From NCBI GenBank assembly GCA_026874595.1, contig CM049317.1, positions 59,014,118-59,078,117 on the forward strand: 64,000 nt of DNA, in the 5' to 3' direction. A model generated the notes under the pieces. That model was not told the DNA's origin. It ran no database searches and saw nothing but the letters and a program-made list of their open reading frames with translations. Positions 22,612 to 35,355 of the stretch are shown piece by piece. Each line of letters starts with the position of its first letter. Position 1 is the stretch's first letter. Origin of the DNA: Sipunculus nudus (lineage: Eukaryota > Annelida > Sipuncula > Golfingiida > Sipunculidae). Both the position numbers and the translations under genes were made by a program.

Positions 22612-22744
22612 CAGATTAACTGCCTTGGCAATATTGACCGTTATTTATTACATAACTAACTATTACATAACTATGGAATGTGCAATGCAAGTGACCAAGT
22701 GTACTGAACGACCTTTCACGTAAATACAACCCCCGAACGTTAGC

Positions 22745-22830
22745 CGGCATGAATGCCTTGATGGCATAGGGGTTACACTCCTGGCAGCAATGCGAAAGGT
22801 TGGCGGATCGATTCCAGTATACATCATGGT
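22745..22830 (+). other. tRNA-like sequence, possible SINE head
   Basis: TGGCATAGGGGTTA resembles a polymerase III A box and GGATCGATTCCA a B box, about 30 bases apart. No acceptor stem pairing is seen, so it is not a functional tRNA gene. Confidence 0.3.
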
Positions 22831-23289
22831 ATCTTTATTTCTTTGCATGTTTGTAATCATCATTGAATTTATCTTTCAGATTCCTTCAGAGATGCGGACA
22901 TTACATCCTCAGTGTTACACCGGCAGCAGATGAGATAGATCAGATAAGGGATGAGGGAGTTAAGGGGTGAAGGAGATGGATTAGCAAGAACAACAAGACA
23001 GATGCAGTGACAATATTTTATTTTTTTTTAATTTTTATTTATGCCCCCAAAAATTCTACACCCCATTTTTTACTCTATCCCCATCAAATATATCGCCCTC
23101 TTAAGCTTGTGTACTATTCCTATATCCATATTTTTGGGTTCATGGGTAGGCACTAATTCTATAGTCGCTCCCAAATATCATATCACCCAAAGTTATATAT
23201 TTCAGATACAAATATCATATCACCCAAAGGTATATATTTCAGATATTACAAAATTTTACTCATGAAAATATCATAAAATTTTCTTTTTT

Positions 23290-23299
23290 AGGAGGATGG
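23290..23299 (+). promoter_or_regulatory. Polypurine tract
   Basis: AGGAGGATGG lies directly before the 3' LTR, the position of the plus-strand primer of LTR elements. Confidence 0.65.
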
Positions 23300-23973
23300 T
23301 GTGATGTATGTCCGTACGCGATGGCAGGGCACTCACGGAAGGACCTTAGAACCATCAACCCAGGAACAACAGGAACGCGTTGACCCGTGTCGCTTACAGT
23401 CACCTATTGAACTCCGGCAACAACAAATAAACGGACAAAGAGAACGTTTTCATTCATTCATTAACAGCGGTTAAACAACCTGAACCGGACTTAAAAGTGG
23501 ATCGATCGATATTGCGTTAAGGTCCACAGACACAATAAATACCCTTCATTTGGCGATTTTGAATTGGGTTGCAAACAAGAACTGATATCCAGGGATATCC
23601 AGGCCTGATGATATGTAGTCTCCTTGTGATAAGACTGAGACATTTTGGACGTTTTGAACTTTATTATGGCTGTGCACGGATTATGAACTGAACTTTCGTT
23701 ATGACTCCTCAGAGCAACCCCGGAGTCATTTTTATTTCGTCGAACCAGCACCAGTGACTTTGATTTATAACAGATAAGTATTTCTTCATTTTATACCGCA
23801 CCAAGATTTAGTTATTATGTGTTAGAGACTTTGTGTTCATTTATTGTATATATTGTAAATAATGTTTGTTTAAATAATTATATATATTTTGTACTATATT
23901 TGTGAGTCAGTTTTTCATTTAACATCTTCGTTGTGTGAGTTGAACTCGGGGATGTTGTGTGCTACACGCAACA
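23300..23973 (+). repeat. 3' LTR
   Basis: Same 674 bp sequence as the 5' LTR with six substitutions. It ends CAACA and is followed by GTAT, which matches the four bases before the 5' LTR. Confidence 0.95.
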
Positions 23974-24073
23974 GTATCATGAACTAGTATTCCACATATA
24001 TAAAGTATTTGGGGTCAGGAAATTTACGTAGAGGTCCCACTGGTATGAGGGTCGAGAATATATATATATATAT

Positions 24074-24828
24074 GTCGAGGGAAGAATGAGAACCTGGAAA
24101 GATCCGGAATCCTGAATTAGAATTCTGATTTTTCCTGGGAAAAATGAGAATCCAGAGATGGTATGAAGGGATTCCCATTCTTCCCAGGAAGAATGAGAAT
24201 TCTCATTCTTCATGGGACAAATGAGAATTCCAGTCTCTCCCAGGAAAATTGAGAATTCTCATTTTTCCCGGGAGAGAGTGGAAATCCCGTTTTGAAATTC
24301 AAACCTGGGAAAAATGAGAATTATTGATGACAACTTAACTCTTTAATTTTTTTAATACTTAGTCTATCTAACATAGATGTTTATTTTCACTGAATTGTAG
24401 ATTAAAAATATTCACATCTAGAAATCTTTATAATTGAATCATGTTTGCTAAGAACTTATACGTAAATATCAGGTGTGGTTGTTTTCAACTTACATGTATG
24501 TAATGGGTTTAATACTATCATGTGTAAATAAAACTGATTTTAACAGAAATGTGTTTTCTACTTTTTCTTCATGACAAAAAATGTTACTGTTCTTTTAGCA
24601 ATGGTCAGTTGATAACACAAAAATTTGGTTATAATACCGTAGTAAAATATGCAAACTTAACCCACCTCAACTATTAAAAGGATATCATTCAACAATTTGG
24701 AGCTGGCTGGGAAAAATAAGAATTCTGGTTTTTCTCGGGAAGAATGGGAATTCCCATTATCAGAATCAGAATTCTCATTTTTCCCGGGAGGATTCCGGAT
24801 CTTCCCAGATTCTCATTCTTCCCTCGAC
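24074..24828. mobile_element. Non-autonomous TIR element rich in GAGAATTCTC
   Basis: 755 bp with inverted termini. The left end is GTCGAGGGAAGAATGAGAA, followed by CCTGGAAAGATCCGGAATCC. The reverse complement of the right end is GTCGAGGGAAGAATGAGAAT, followed by CTGGGAAGATCCGGAATCC. Both ends sit in TA repeats, consistent with insertion into TA. Inside are many palindromic GAGAATTCTCATT units near both ends. No ORF belongs to it. Confidence 0.8.
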
Positions 24829-25131
24829 ATATATATATACATTATATATGCATTTATGTATATATATATATATATTTATATATATTATATATGTATATAT
24901 GTATATATATATATATGTATATATATAATCAAAGTAATTTACATAGACGTTCAATACATCACAGTGAAAGTGCTCTACACTGCAGGGGAGCATATATTAT
25001 GTATCGTATACTGTTAGGTTTTATTCATGTACTACATATCTGTTTCGTGAGTACAGCTGACAAACCGGCTCACTCTTCATCGATAAAATGAAGTGATCAG
25101 ATATGCGGGTGAAGTTCGTCATAATCGGTAG

Positions 25132-27022
25132 GATTAAGGTCTAATCAACGTCAAACAGCCTTGGTATAATTTAGCTTTAGAATTCATATTAAAAATAATT
25201 TTAGACACAGTGATGTATATATATTTAGAATCCTTAGAATATTCTCTATCAGATGAGATATATTTAAAAAGTGTAACAGTGTCCACTTTGAAAATTTAAA
25301 ACTTGAAATGATTTAAAATTATTTTTTTTAATTGGATATATCTCAAAATTGGCATAGGGTATGTATGTGGAAATAGTATCATTTGAAACTACATACAAAT
25401 ATCTCCAGACTTTTTTTTTTTTTTACATATTTATTGTCTTTTTTCATAATGAATTTTAAATTTAAAAAAAAATGTGTAATGTTAACAATACTTATTTTGT
25501 TTAAATAACGTATTTCTACTACACTAAAAACGATATAGGAAAAAGAAAAAAATTCATTTTAGAATACTTGTTGATTTACATATATGCAAAAGTTGAAGAC
25601 TCTATATTCGATGGTTTTTGAGAAATATCGCTCTGAAGACCGTACAGTCTCCTGAAATACTGTTTTGAGAAAACGGCCAAAAACTGTTTGGGAAGAGAAA
25701 TTTCTTTTTGAGTGGAAAACAGGGATATAAGCGCAAGTGACAGTTGTATTTTTTCACTAAATGTTCGGATCAGAATCGGTTTCAAAATAGAAATTATAAA
25801 ATTTAATGGTTTATCAATGTTATAAAAAAGGATTTTATTAGGCATCATGACAACTGGAGAACTGTCAAACTAAAGTAGGCGGAGCTTACTGGTACGAGGG
25901 GTCGGTCATCGGTAATCAGGTCATGGGCTACCGCGCCGGGGCACGCGTCAGGTGTGAAGTGACTGATAAGAGCGATCACTTTGTTTAATCTACGCTCTCA
26001 TTCAGACCACCATATACCCTAATCCAATTAACAGCTTGTCTCTCCCTCTCACAATTATATATGAGACACTACATAGCTAGCAGCAACACATATCTCCCTC
26101 TCTCATTAGATTTATTTACACCAGTCATATACGCGCTAAATCGTGCTGCGGCCGCTCTTCCTTTACCGATAGCTCTCATAGCTAAGACTCCGGCGCGGTT
26201 CACTTCGCAAAATTTGTTAGCAGGCGACGTGGTGGTGTAACTTGGTGCCGCGTTCCTCTAACAAAATTCATTCGTGCAACGCAGTCCCATATTGCTGCAC
26301 CACCCTCGGCGTTTATCTACATCCTCCACTAACGACACGGGAACCTTGTGATCAGCAGTATGTGACTCTCTCTCGTTCAAATAGCGAATTTTATAGATAG
26401 TGTATATTATAGAAGAAGGAACGATGTATTGGGTTATGTTTTTGGCGATGTAATGATGGACCCTGGGAGAAAATGTTATAGTGTATAACAGGGTCAATAT
26501 TACAGAAATAACAATCGGTAAATTCATATTTCTGGGTATATTCTTGGTGCCAGGACCCTTATTTGGTGACACTAACATATTTTAGGGCAGTGACATAGAC
26601 ATTATTCGGCGACTGGAGAAGGACGATGTACAGTTTACTTCTGGGTTAGGCGTATAGGGGGGACGTGTTTGTATTAATTAGTGCCAATTAGTAAGTGCTG
26701 GTAATAAAGATAAGCTCTTTCCCGGCTGACTGACTGCGGCTTCCCCACGCCTGTCAATCAACCATTTGCCTAATACCGCGAGCGCATGGTTAACCAATAA
26801 GCAACTTACACGCTGCTAACTCTCGCCGAGCTGACAGTTGGTCCCGTTTGCACCCCACGTGGGGTTGACATCTGAATTAAAATACTTATTTTTCTAATTG
26901 ATACAATATAACCCCAGAAACGTGTTTTTGTGAAAAGATAGATATAGCAAACATCTATAAAACCAGATGTTTTTCAGAAAAATGTAATTTTCATGATTTT
27001 TGACGATGATTAGACCTTAATC
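25132..27022. mobile_element. Candidate inverted-repeat element
   Basis: The left end GATTAAGGTCTAATCAACGT reappears inverted at the right end (reverse complement GATTAAGGTCTAATCATCGT), 1.9 kb apart. No target duplication is evident. Inside, 25160-25850 is AT-rich and non-coding; 25860-26260 and 26700-26860 are more GC-rich. No coding region is recognised. Confidence 0.45.
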
Positions 27023-27104
27023 TCGGGTTATTAGGTCAAGTGAGAGCCTCACTACGGGGCTCAGGTGGCCATTATGTTTTACTGGTTCTGTTTGGAAGTG
27101 AATG

Positions 27105-29127
27105 GTACATCATTCGGAGGGGAAACAATATCTTTACCCACAATACCTGAACAGCAGAGTCGTAATTTTATAAGTACGATTTGGCAATATAAGTACGATT
27201 CAGCACATGACCGACCCCCTCTTTGTATATGAATTGTGGTCGAGCACTGACTCTCAGGGTCACCACATCTGAGCCATGGACAATAAGTGGTTAAGTGTTT
27301 TTGTTATTGTTTATGTAGTTTTACCTTTATTGGATGGTTGGTTCAGCTTCGTTATCCTTCCAAACACGTCATTTAAACGCAAAATATTCTCAGTTTGTGT
27401 CACTGTTTGTACGCCACTCGTCTGTACGCCAAATAATGTGGATGGACACTGACCGGGTGATAAGAAGGTCAGCCTGTGTAGTTCACTATGTTCGGCAGTG
27501 ATAATGTTAGGAGCAGATGAATTATCCTAAGCAAGGTGAATGAAGTCTTGACCTCGACCTCCACCCGATCACATGGATAAAATTACATCATGTGTAATTT
27601 ATATCATCACATTTAATTATACCATCCATACCAGATATCATCATACTCGACATCGCTAGCGATAAATAATTTCCCATGCCTACACGAGCCACCCTACCTA
27701 ACTGTACCAGTATATCATTTAGGAATAAACAATTGTAACACAAATTATTTCAAAACAAAATTCAGATAAATAATATCACGAGAGCCCCCCTAATGAGTTA
27801 TTTGTTATGGTACCTATGTTCACCTTTGACCATTCTCACTTTTCAACGTGTATACATTTAACACAGTTTGGGCGAGTACTAGCGCTAAGGACTCGTACTC
27901 GTACTTAAATGCATTTTTCTATTTGTACTTGTATTCGTACTCAAGTTCTGGCAAAAGTTCTCAATTACTCACGAGTACATTTCAAGTACTTCTTAAAATC
28001 GTTACACTTTTCCCTTTTAGTAAAGCATCTACAAATGCAGTATAAATTTAAAAATTGAAATGCACTTACACATGCATTTGCATTGGAATTCTATTTGGTT
28101 ACTCACTTGTATTTGCGATCTGGTATCAACTTAATATAATTTATAATCAAGGAATATTGTTACTTGAATAAATGAGGGTTGATCAGGCATGGTGGAACAT
28201 ATTATTTAAATATTATTACCAGATTCTTTTTTTTATTATTATTAAAAGATCTAAAAACTATGCATTTCTCCCTTAGAAGTACATTTAAATAGAAATACCT
28301 TAGATACGTACATTCTTAGAGCTGTTTAGCAGAGTTAATCTTCACTTGAGACGAGATTATTCTCAGAGCTGGATAAACAGAGTTGAATTTTACTTGAGAT
28401 GAGCACATTCTCAGAGCTGGATATACAGAGGTTATCTCCACTTGAGATGAGCATCATTATGGAGGTTGCGTAATCGTATTAGCACGAGGATTTTATTATA
28501 TGACGGGAACAGAGACGGGACCTCATGTGACTGGCTTGTGCAAAGTGTGACTCAGACAAAATTGAGAAATAACTTAATTCCAGTAATACATGTAGTACGT
28601 TTATATTCTTTCCTGAAAACATGGGGCTGACAAAGTCAGGAATATTAAGTTTTTGGTGGGATCTAGAATTCATTCTCACAAGTGCATTGCCTGTGGCTGA
28701 GGTCGTGCATTGCTAAGTTGACAGTGCTAATAAATGTGCCAATAACTTCTCAACAAATCACACCTCGTTTTTTTGTTGGAAAAATAAATAGAAAAAATGT
28801 ATTCCTCCGGGAATTAGGTTTAGGTTTAGTGCAAAATATATATTAATAATTTGTTACAGGCAAGTTTGTTATATAATAACATTATGAGATTTGGATTTGC
28901 TTGACCTGGAGCGAGTAACAACATAGGACGTCCGGGTCATAGATTACACAGCATTGCCTGATAATTCCCTCCAACAGATGATTCTGTTGTGAATGCGCTT
29001 TAGATATGCTCGTCGAACTATATGAATAATATCGTGAAAAACATAAAATAATAAAAGATTAATAACATATTTTAAAATTATCTATATCTTTTTTTACATA
29101 AGAAATTTATATATATTAATAACACAG
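27105..29127. other. Leader of unit B, no gene
   Basis: Non-coding. 27105-27840 matches 36541-37270 and 45065-45840; 28620-29000 matches 37470-37810 and 48690-48970. A stretch rich in GAGTAC and GTACTC (27875-27990) and a triplet of related ttgagatgagca blocks (28340-28460) are local repeats. Confidence 0.6.
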
Positions 29128-29375
29128 AGAAATGCTGCGAAAGGGATCGTATCAGCCATGCATGGCAGGATACCATTGAGCAGTTGACTGGTACCCGGAA
29201 GTTAGATGCCGAGCCTCTGCTTGAGTACTTCCGGCCGCTGACAAGATGATTGGAGCAAAACAGGGAGCAAAAGGGCACGTGGCAGGAGCAGTGTTCTGAT
29301 GGGTCATTCAGTGCAACCTCGACAGCATCATCCTTGGACAAAATTCATATTTGGATTTTAATTGTTTTACTCTGT
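29128..29375 (+). pseudogene. Broken copy of ACE terminal exon (unit B)
   Basis: Nearly the same as the ACE terminal exon at 9729, including the acacag acceptor and the hydrophobic tail region. It has a 4-base insertion at catgcatgg and a TGA after the leftover TR codons, and no other ACE exons stand before it. It is a by-product of duplication. Confidence 0.85.
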
Positions 29376-29604
29376 TGATTATCATGATCCTTTTTAACAT
29401 AACATTCAAATCTCATACAGTAAAGCCTAAGCTATCCGAACGTTAAATATTAATGCTTCATTATGCACATTAAAATTGGAGATACTATGTGTTTTTCTTA
29501 TGTCATTTAATTCGAAAGTTCAATAAATCACGTGGACACAATTAAAGGATCTGAGACAGTATAATATTATCATAAAAATTTAAAGTCATTGTTAACATTA
29601 GAGA

Positions 29605-31445
29605 CCTGCAATCCGCCCCGCCCCGCGGGTGCCCGGGGGCGAACCTTCTCGTGATTTTTCGGGGCGGGGCTGGTAAAAAAAATACCTGGGGGCAAGGCGG
29701 GTGCGGGCTGAAAGCTGGAATATGCGGGGCGGGGCTGGCCACATGATATTTTAGTGCGGGTTTCTGCGGGCCAAAACACATGGTTATAGCGAGGAGATTA
29801 TTACATTTACTTAAGTACTGCAGGTCTGTATATGTTCCTTCGGTTATTCCATTTTCTGAAATGTATACTGCACTTGTGAAATATAAAGTTCCTGAGTTTT
29901 GAGGCAGATTCATCTTTCCAGGGACCACTGGTCACAATATTGTACAAATGTACCTGGCAATAGTGTTGTATATTTAAACGGTAGGCCTAGCTGTACTTGT
30001 GGCCGGTCTCAGATATTACATAACATGGCTGAGGGTAGAGCATTATGAGTATTACCTGCACAGGTGATCTTCTTAGTCACTGCATAGGTTGCATCTGTCT
30101 CTATCAACAGCTGGATTTAGCTTTAAACCTTAACTAACAAAGGCTGAGGTGTGCTCATCAAGGATGATCCAAATAGCACTGGCTAGATTAGAGGTGGGAT
30201 TGGCAAAGCAGAATGAGTTAAGAGCATGATGCTCATTTGTGACCATGACATAGAGTTCTCCCTCTGCAGTTCCATGGCCTTTCCCATTTCAGTTAATTAG
30301 CTGATCATCACTCAACAGGATTAATCTCTTTGTCAAATAAAAGGGGTGAACTGTGTAAGAGTTAAGAGCATGATGCTCATTTGTGACCATGACATAGAGT
30401 TCTCCCTCTGCAGTTCCATGGCCTTCCCCATTTCAGTTAATTAGCTGATCATCACTCAACAGGATTAATCTCTTTGTCAAATAAAAGGGGTGAACTGTGT
30501 AACGTTTCTTGCTGCCGTTTGGGAGTGCTCGAATAACGGCACAACACCGTATATAGTCCAAACAAATAACTTTGATTCCCTTCCGTAACACACACGTATA
30601 GAACACACAATCTGAGAGTGACCTCTGACCTTTAGGTCAATGGTGTCAAAGAATATCGTATCTCGCATAAGGTGTTACGGAATATTCTTTACCATGCTTA
30701 AAACACACATTCTAAATAGAATACTGTACATTACAAACTGTATTGAGCAAATACTGTCCTCAAGCTAGTGACCAATGATGTAACATACTGGTTTTAAGTA
30801 TTTGTACTAAGCATACATAATAGAAATTGATTGCTTTATGCTTGATTTTTTTTTCTTTATTTCCGTATATGGCAAAATTTGCACTGAAAATATGTTTAAA
30901 CTTCAATTATGTAAATTATTTTAGCTAAACACCTTAATGGGTTTAATTTATAATAACTTGAAATATTTTATGGAAACATAAAGGCAGTATTTGATTAGTG
31001 TGTCTGACATTTCCACTTACTGTGCAGTAAATAATTATATTTTGCACAGGGGAAATTCTTAAAAATAAAAAAAATACTAACTCTGTGCATGTGACACTTC
31101 GTCCTTACCAGCGAAAAAAAATTGAAAAAATCATACCATCAACACACATGATAATTCTATCTGCTTAAAAAAGACGGTCATTCATCATAAATAAATGAAA
31201 ATAAATCTTAATTTCTCTTGGTCGGCTTCCTTTTTTGGTTGTCCCTTATGTTTATTTGCGGGTTGGAAATGGGCTGTCTTTTTTGGTAAAACTGCGGGGC
31301 GTGGCGGAAGTGGGCTGAAAGCACAACTTGCGGGGCGGGTGCGGGGTGATTGATTTTTTAAAGGTGTGTGTGTGTGGGGGGGGGGGGGGGGGGTGCGGGG
31401 AGGGTTTTCACAACTGCGGGGCGGGCGGTTACGGGCTGAAGGTTT
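29605..31445. mobile_element. Possible element with GC-rich ends
   Basis: Both ends are rich in ggggcggg and gcgggctgaaag strings (29605-29780 and 31255-31445), whereas the middle is AT-rich. The segment is absent from units A and C at the matching place. It holds a 144 bp tandem duplication (30215-30502). No transposase is seen. Confidence 0.45.
30215..30502. repeat. Two-copy 144 bp tandem repeat
   Basis: The block starting gagttaagagcatgatgctc is repeated head to tail with a period of 144 bases and about one difference, which implies a recent duplication. Confidence 0.95.
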
Positions 31446-33789
31446 GTTTTTTTTTTGGCTCTAAATACCGGCTATAGAGTAAATACATGGCTATAGAGAC
31501 TTACTCCGAGGTCGGGTGTGCAGATATCGACATACAATCACTAGATATTGCCTAACTTATTATGAAATGAAAAGTTATATGCACTAGTTCAAATAACTGG
31601 TACACATCATACAAACTCAGTCCATAAATTAATCTGAAATTCAAATCAAGGATAATTTTCCCACATTTTTATTAGTGTTATGTTCACAAGATTTAATGCC
31701 AGTCATTAAATGTTGATTAATTTAAAAGAACAAAAATACTGTAAATCTTTCCGTTGAAAAAAAACTGAATTTACGTTGTTATATATCGCATAAATTATGT
31801 AGCTTAAAACAGGAAAATAGTTGATTCAGGTCCTGAGACAACAGCTGATATCGCCAATTTTCCTTGAGCAAACCGCACACAGAACGGATAGGAAAGGCTC
31901 AGACTGGACTTAGAATCCGGTCTTGTATGGTTGGACGTTCAGCCTTAAGGCAACTAACCCATAGGCTGATCCCGGCTGCGGGGGTGGGGGTGTAGGACAC
32001 ATGGCTGTATTTATTTTTTTCCTATTTAACATCTACAAAACACCTGAAGTTTGGACCTATTTAAATAATTTTCAAAATAAATTATTATATTAAATCTTCT
32101 TTTGTTTTACCTGAGAATTTGTTGTTTCTACAGTCAAACAAGGCCAAGAAAATCAGGGTTTGTGTATCTCATTTTCTCACAAACCTGGTCCGAATGCAGT
32201 AAAGCCAAAATTACACTTCCAAGCAGTCCCAAATAACCATTTGGACAACATGTCTTTGACTAGGCACAGATTTAAAAATATTGACTGACACCATTCATTT
32301 TGTGTGAGATTATGCTAAACATACATAAAAATCAAACAGAAGGTTTCTTTTATGGCCGCTTGCCATAACGGCTAGAGCCAACCAGAGCAGGCCAAACCAT
32401 TCTCCACTCTCCTTCCGGATTAGGGCTTCGTGACCCAAGGTCATGTAAACAAATAGAAACATGTGACCTATAGGGCCAGGGCGTGTGTCCTCTCATTTGT
32501 TTCTCCTGTGTTGACTCCGCTCAGTAATATGGCAAATGGGGTGAACTATTATGTACAGCTAGATGAATCAGTCTCTCGCTCGCCCATCCCAAAAATTAAC
32601 ACAGAAGAAAACCCACCCAATTTCATTCAAATTCAAAATCCGTTTGTAGAATATCAGATGCTGAATTTAGCTGGCCGGGTAGGATCACTTACCAGCAGAC
32701 AGTATGCAACTTTATAATTTGAGATTTATTTGCACTTGGCCGACCTTGTCAGTGTCATCACAGTAATTTGACTTGTTATTGGAGGACTCAGTAATACAAT
32801 AACGACCCAAAGCCCACCTCTTAATTTTTCCAAAACGACAATGATGAAAAACCAGAAACATTCATTTTCACAAAGGACATTCTTGAAATTTAATAGTTCA
32901 TTTCAGTTGCAAGATCTTCAAAAACTAAGAAAGCTTATATGATATAAGGACTTCTGACATAACTATCATGCAATGCTGAACAGTTCACATATTTAACAGG
33001 ACTGCAGCCAGGCATAAATCTCCTAAAATTTTAGCAGTGTCCAATTTTGTATTGGCTGCTCAGTGCTAGAACTGCTATGTTGAGATTTCACAATATGTTT
33101 ATTTTAAGGAAAAGCTGGACGGACTCAGACTTTATATGTTATGGTTATTGGTAATAGTAGTGATGTGTGTGAACTGGTCCTAAGGCATCAGTTCTGGAAA
33201 ACAATGAAGCATATTCTACACAAGAAGTAGTCAGAGACCACGGATCCTTGCCAGGAGGATCCTATTCAAACTTTGCCTGTATAGAAGTCAGCCAAATGAA
33301 CGACACCCGTAGGAACGAGACCTGAATACACTGCACACAGTTGGCAGAAAAAACAGATGCACGACATTCAGATGAACTGCACCACTGATAGGTACAACGC
33401 TGATGGAACAAGACACAGACGAGGTACCAGAGGAATTTTTGCATCCAACATTAACAATAACATATAATTTGCTGTAACATTGTATCACGTTCTAAATTAT
33501 TCATCAAGAGATAATTTGCTGTAACATTGTATCACGTTCTAAATTATTCATCAAGAGCACCGAGACACTATTAGATGATACATATTCGCTAATATGCTTC
33601 TGCTTGAAGACAAGTAATATTATGACATTATTCGGTCACATATTACTTATAAAAATTGTGCAGCCGTTTTTCAGAAGAGAACTACTGATTCAAAGCCTTA
33701 AGGATGTGTGGAAATATATTTTTGGTAAGAATTATACAGAATTGTTATACATATAGATAATGCATAATAATATATAATATATATTTCGT

Positions 33790-34571
33790 TTACAGTTTAG
33801 CGTTTGGTACGGCATCACTTGGTTGAAATATAAAGTTACCATAGAACACGGAAGTGTCATTTTTAGCGATGGAACAATGAACCGAGTCAGGTTGACCTTC
33901 TGTCTGCCAGACACGCGTCACAAGTTCATCCCCGGCTAGTGTTTCTTGCAGGTACACGACATGCATCTCCTTGACGTGACGACCACCCAAATCACCTGGA
34001 AAACCAATCAGAACTCCCTGTGCGCTGGCAACTGCTGCTGCGTCCAGGGCCTTCATTATGTAACCAGATTGGTTCATATGGAAAAGGGCATCTAGGTCAC
34101 TGTATTCTACCCTCGAGCTGTAGGTGAACGCAGCATCCGGGGGCTTCTGTGGTTCATGTTTCATATTTGGGTCAATACCAGGGGGCGCTGCGTGCTCTAG
34201 CCCCTTAAACTCGTCCGTGAACCATTTCGGCAAAGGTTCCAATGACCTTGAGGTCAATCCGGCTGTTACAAAGGTCAAGATACATTGCCACAATGTTTCA
34301 CCTGTTCGGGCTAATTTCGTTTCCTCGCATAATTTAACTGACGAATTTCCAACTTTAACTATTTTCGATGTGTACTCAAGGGGTTCGGAAAACAAGGGTC
34401 TTTCGTAAAAACGTTGATTAATTAAGACGGAGGTTGACTTAACGAAGATTAGGTATTTCTTTATGAGCTCTTGCTGGTGGAAGAATACATTGCTTTGACC
34501 CGTACGAGGAGTCCATGATGACACTCTAGATGTCTCTGCCATCTTCAATAACTTCCATGGCGCAACTTGGA
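33790..34571 (-). CDS. Double-hotdog thioesterase-like gene B, exon 2
   Basis: Intact paralogue of gene A. With exon 1 it gives 291 residues ending PNAKL. The acceptor is ctgttttag. Key motif: VEYSDLDALFHMNQSGYIMK, with the Asp, His and Asn of the hotdog active-site pattern. The first half again looks like a second hotdog domain (IVKVGNSSVKLCEETKL; LEPLPKWF). It differs from A by scattered substitutions and a VSS insertion after AETSR. It is probably functional, judged by the unbroken frame and conserved splice sites. Confidence 0.75.
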
Positions 34572-34853
34572 CTAAAACAGAAGGACAAAATTATTCAACT
34601 ATAATAAAATTAAGCAGTATTTTCTTCTTTTTCATACTGATAAAATAAATGTACGAATTTAAAATTTCATGAGTGCGTGGTTCTCTTCAGTAGAGTTGCA
34701 AAGAGTAATATTGTATGTATTAGAAAATACATTCCAAAAATTAAGATTAAAATACACGCACACTGAAAACCTGTTAACGCAATTTAATTAAAGGAGTAAT
34801 TGAATGTGAAAAATGTATTAAACAATGCACATAAAATACGCCCAGTGACTCAC

Positions 34854-34947
34854 GGTATCTGTCCCGGTCCATAAATTGAAATCCCGGATGTGTGACCTTG
34901 GCCCACGAGAGGTCATCGCTCACCGTCACTGTGACGTCAGAAAACAT
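34854..34947 (-). CDS. Double-hotdog gene B, exon 1
   Basis: 94 bases starting MFSDVTVTVSDDLSWAKVTH and ending PGFQFMDRDRY plus one base, then a strong gtgagt donor. It joins exon 2 in phase 1, as in A. Confidence 0.7.
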
Positions 34948-35010
34948 GCTGAAATAAACATGCGTTTTTTTGTCTTATAAAATGTGTGTCTATGACAAGA
35001 AATGTGATGC

Positions 35011-35012
<2 letters not shown>

Positions 35013-35060
<48 letters not shown>

Positions 35061-35070
35061 GTGTGTATAT
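35013..35070. repeat. (TA)n microsatellite
   Basis: TA-rich run upstream of hotdog gene B. Related runs lie at 13998-14041 (A) and about 43626-43680 (C), so the microsatellite predates the duplications. Confidence 0.9.
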
Positions 35071-35355
35071 ATATGTCCATATATAGCGGTATGTAAATAT
35101 TTCGAAGACATAGTCGAACACAAATAAAGTCGTTATGTCCTTGACCTTTACGATTACATAATTAGATAAAACACAAAATACCTTAATTGATTAACTAAAA
35201 AGCCGACTCGGAGTAACGTCCGTTTCGTTAAGATGGGTTCGAAACAAGCATGTATGCTCGAGTATTCATGTACTAGAATTCCAATTAAATAAAGTATTGG
35301 GGGTCAGGTAATTTCAGTAATGGTCCCATATTAGCATGAGGCTAAAATATATATA

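Larger units (their letters stand above)
14222..23973 (+). mobile_element. Ty3/gypsy LTR retrotransposon, Gmr1-like pol order
   Basis: 9752 bp element with two 674 bp LTRs that differ at only six positions by my reading, flanked by GTAT (14218-14221 and 23974-23977). Internal order: primer-binding site, gag, zinc knuckle, protease, integrase, reverse transcriptase, RNase H, then 3.1 kb of extra sequence with an antisense transposase pseudogene, polypurine tract, LTR. Integrase before reverse transcriptase is the copia-like order, known in the Gmr1 lineage of Ty3/gypsy elements. Coding frames are broken at several points, so this copy looks non-autonomous unless the breaks are sequence errors. 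Units B and C show the empty site. Confidence 0.93.
27105..35350. repeat. Segmental duplication unit B
   Basis: Shares with unit C a leader (ctttacccacaatacctg, here at about 27133, in C at about 36564). Both then carry the block with ctgtggctgaggtcgtgcat, the ACE-exon copy, and the hotdog gene with its upstream flank, ending at gtattgggggtcagg. B holds an extra GC-rich segment (29605-31445) where A and C have other sequence. Confidence 0.85.

Noticed and set aside
34124-34408. Plus-strand ORFs opposite hotdog exons (also 42340-42624)
   Set aside because: They mirror the coding strand and break in copy A.
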